From: Methanocorpusculum sp.
Lineage (GTDB): Archaea > Halobacteriota > Methanomicrobia > Methanomicrobiales > Methanocorpusculaceae
Reading direction: 5' to 3'
Assembly (NCBI GenBank): GCA_017622255.1
Contig: JAGARL010000246.1
Coordinates: 1 to 7,199 of the forward strand
Length of the DNA stretch: 7,199 nt
The position numbers and the translations under genes are program-made. Shown piece by piece: positions 6,000 to 7,199 of the stretch. A model generated the notes under the pieces. The model saw nothing but the letters and a program-made list of their open reading frames with translations. It did no database searches and was not told the DNA's origin. Every line of letters starts with the position of its first letter. The first letter of the stretch is position 1.

Positions 6000-6736
6000 T
6001 CGACACTCACCTCAATGTTGAGCCAGCGGATTTTGGAATAGGCTTTGGGTGTTCCATCAGTGGTGAGAGTTACGGTAACACCTTCAGTCTCAGTTTCATC
6101 AAGTGTTGCATTCAGCCGGAGTTTGGCGGTGGAGGTTCCGGTGATTTCAGTTTTATTCTCGTCAACGGTGAACTGCGGGATGATAACAGTATCTGCTGAT
6201 GAAGCAGGGTACCATTTCTGCAGTGTCTCGTTTTGTCTGTCCGTTCCATTCTGTATCGTGTACAGTTTCAGTTCGGCAGGGGTCACTTTTTCCTCTTTGG
6301 TAATCCAGACCACCCCGTTCTGGTAAACATATCCCTGCTTCTCCCACGCGGTAAAGGACGGCGTGTAGGTGACTGCAATGCCGTTCAGGTCTTTTGTTTC
6401 CGAGCCGGTCTGATACGTTCCAATCTTTGACGTGTTTATCTCAATCGTTCCGCTCGATTTTGTCGGGGACAGCGGCACATCCCCGCCGCCGAGTTCCAGA
6501 ACCTCGGTGTACACCGCAGGCTTTCCCTGGGCGATGACATTGTCAATGTCTGAGGCAAACCGCATAAAGGCAAGCTTCACCTCGCCGGTGTGGGTGATTT
6601 CATCCTGCTGTTTCAATCCCGGGACATAGGTTGTGGTGTACACAGCCATGCAGGTTGCAAGAATGGCTAAGATAAGCATTACGGCAATGACCGGAGACAC
6701 CGCATCGTCCTTTTCTCTCAGGTCTTTTTTCCTCAT
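5996..6736 (-). CDS. Large type IV pilin-like protein (246 aa)
   Basis: The leader is MRKKDLREKDDA, followed by VSPVIAVMLILAILATCMAV, a pilin-type hydrophobic helix. The head of about 200 residues is much larger than in its three neighbours and lacks the HxGGD segment; it starts with a segment (VKLAFMRFASDIDNVIAQ, 53-70) that resembles those seen after the helix in some large archaeal pilins. Several possible N-glycosylation sites (N-x-S/T) are visible, for example NTS, NGT and NKT. A large head among small pilins suggests a tip or ligand-contacting subunit, but this is only inference. The start overlaps the previous stop as ATGA and has GGAGG 7 bases ahead. No cysteine pair or known ligand-binding motif was recognised in the head. 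Confidence 0.82.
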   Translation of the reverse strand: MRKKDLREKDDAVSPVIAVMLILAILATCMAVYTTTYVPGLKQQDEITHTGEVKLAFMRFASDIDNVIAQGKPAVYTEVLELGGGDVPLSPTKSSGTIEINTSKIGTYQTGSETKDLNGIAVTYTPSFTAWEKQGYVYQNGVVWITKEEKVTPAELKLYTIQNGTDRQNETLQKWYPASSADTVIIPQFTVDENKTEITGTSTAKLRLNATLDETETEGVTVTLTTDGTPKAYSKIRWLNIEVSVE

Positions 6737-7167
6737 AAGATTCCCTCCCAGGCGTACAGCACGCTGTCAGGTGAGGTCAGACGGATGTTGACGATTCCAT
6801 CCGGTATGGTGTCAAATTTCACCGTATAGCATCCGCCAAGGTCGAAGACCAGTTTGTCCACTCCCTGATAATCGGTAAGATATTTTTCAGAGGGGGTGTA
6901 TTTTTGTCCGTTTGCAGCCGTCAGCGTCACCTTCAGGTCATCGCCGTCAATCCAGTCTCCGCCCTTATGCCAGAAGGAGAGTAGTTTGTTTGTTTTGTCA
7001 TACGACATCGACACATCAACCACCGACTGCCGGTCTCCCGGGAGGAGGTCAAAAGCGGACGCTGCAAACAGCGAAACTAAAATGATGACCAAGGCCATCA
7101 GCAGAATCTCGCCGACAACAGACGTTGCCGCATCATCGCGTTTGTTGGTATCAGTTTTCCACTTCAT
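6733..7167 (-). CDS. Type IV pilin-like protein (144 aa), first visible gene of the operon
   Basis: A 12-residue basic/acidic leader (KWKTDTNKRDD) precedes AATSVVGEILLMALVIILVS, a hydrophobic helix with a Glu as in many pilins. The head has the family segment FWHKGGDWIDGDDLKVTL (65-82), then beta-rich sequence ending YAWEGIL. The protein belongs to the same family as its three neighbours but is clearly divergent in the helix start (ATSVVGE in place of VSPVIG). Its end overlaps the next gene by 4 bases. The 32 bases ahead of its ATG (7168-7199) show neither a good TATA box at the usual distance nor a ribosome site, so the promoter, or an earlier operon gene, lies outside the window. Confidence 0.87.
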   Translation of the reverse strand: MKWKTDTNKRDDAATSVVGEILLMALVIILVSLFAASAFDLLPGDRQSVVDVSMSYDKTNKLLSFWHKGGDWIDGDDLKVTLTAANGQKYTPSEKYLTDYQGVDKLVFDLGGCYTVKFDTIPDGIVNIRLTSPDSVLYAWEGIL

Positions 7168-7199
7168 GGTTAGATTAAGAAAGTAAAGGTCACAATCAC

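Noticed and set aside
5098..7167. Archaellin (motility filament) operon
   Set aside because: The N-termini fit the DDAVSPVIG pilin type, and no archaellum accessory gene is present.

Overview
The window looks like a chromosomal segment of a euryarchaeal methanogen, most likely of the order Methanomicrobiales; the genus is only a guess, with Methanocorpusculum-like organisms being plausible. Supporting signs are archaeal type IV pilin N-termini (DDAVSPVIG followed by a hydrophobic stretch), archaeal TATA-like boxes about 26 bases ahead of start codons with no leader, a short SlyD-like FKBP, a lipoprotein, and two surface proteins with a hydrophobic C-terminal tail followed by Lys/Arg. No rRNA, tRNA, CRISPR array or insertion sequence was seen.

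Left part (1-1133, minus strand): two overlapping genes encode tandem paralogues that begin with the same C-x2-C-x14-C-x2-C zinc ribbon. The downstream one runs off the left edge. An 87-base divergent promoter region follows.

Middle (1221-2564, plus strand): two FKBP-type peptidyl-prolyl isomerases stand in tandem, the first an exported lipoprotein and the second cytoplasmic. The second is followed after 2 bases by a MoaD/ThiS-like beta-grasp protein ending in Gly-Gly. A hairpin and T-tracts separate this block from the convergent operon on its right.

Right part (2585-7167, minus strand): six genes read leftward in one apparent operon. The first four are type IV pilin-like proteins, each overlapping the next by four bases (ATGA), and the fourth abuts the fifth gene. 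The fifth is a secreted DUF4430 protein (the fold of the transcobalamin/intrinsic factor beta domain). The sixth is a 661-residue secreted fusion of an alpha/alpha-barrel repeat domain (the fold of the transcobalamin alpha domain) with a BtuF-like periplasmic-binding-protein domain. The last two share nearly the same C-terminal anchoring tail.

Read together, the right part suggests a surface corrinoid (or iron-chelate) capture system. Its alpha-like and beta-like halves lie in neighbouring genes, the alpha-like half is fused to an ABC-transporter binding protein, and both are encoded with a set of pilins that could form a short surface filament. The domain assignments rest on reading the sequence; the ligand and the pilus link are inference. 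No permease, ATPase or pilus-assembly gene lies in the window.
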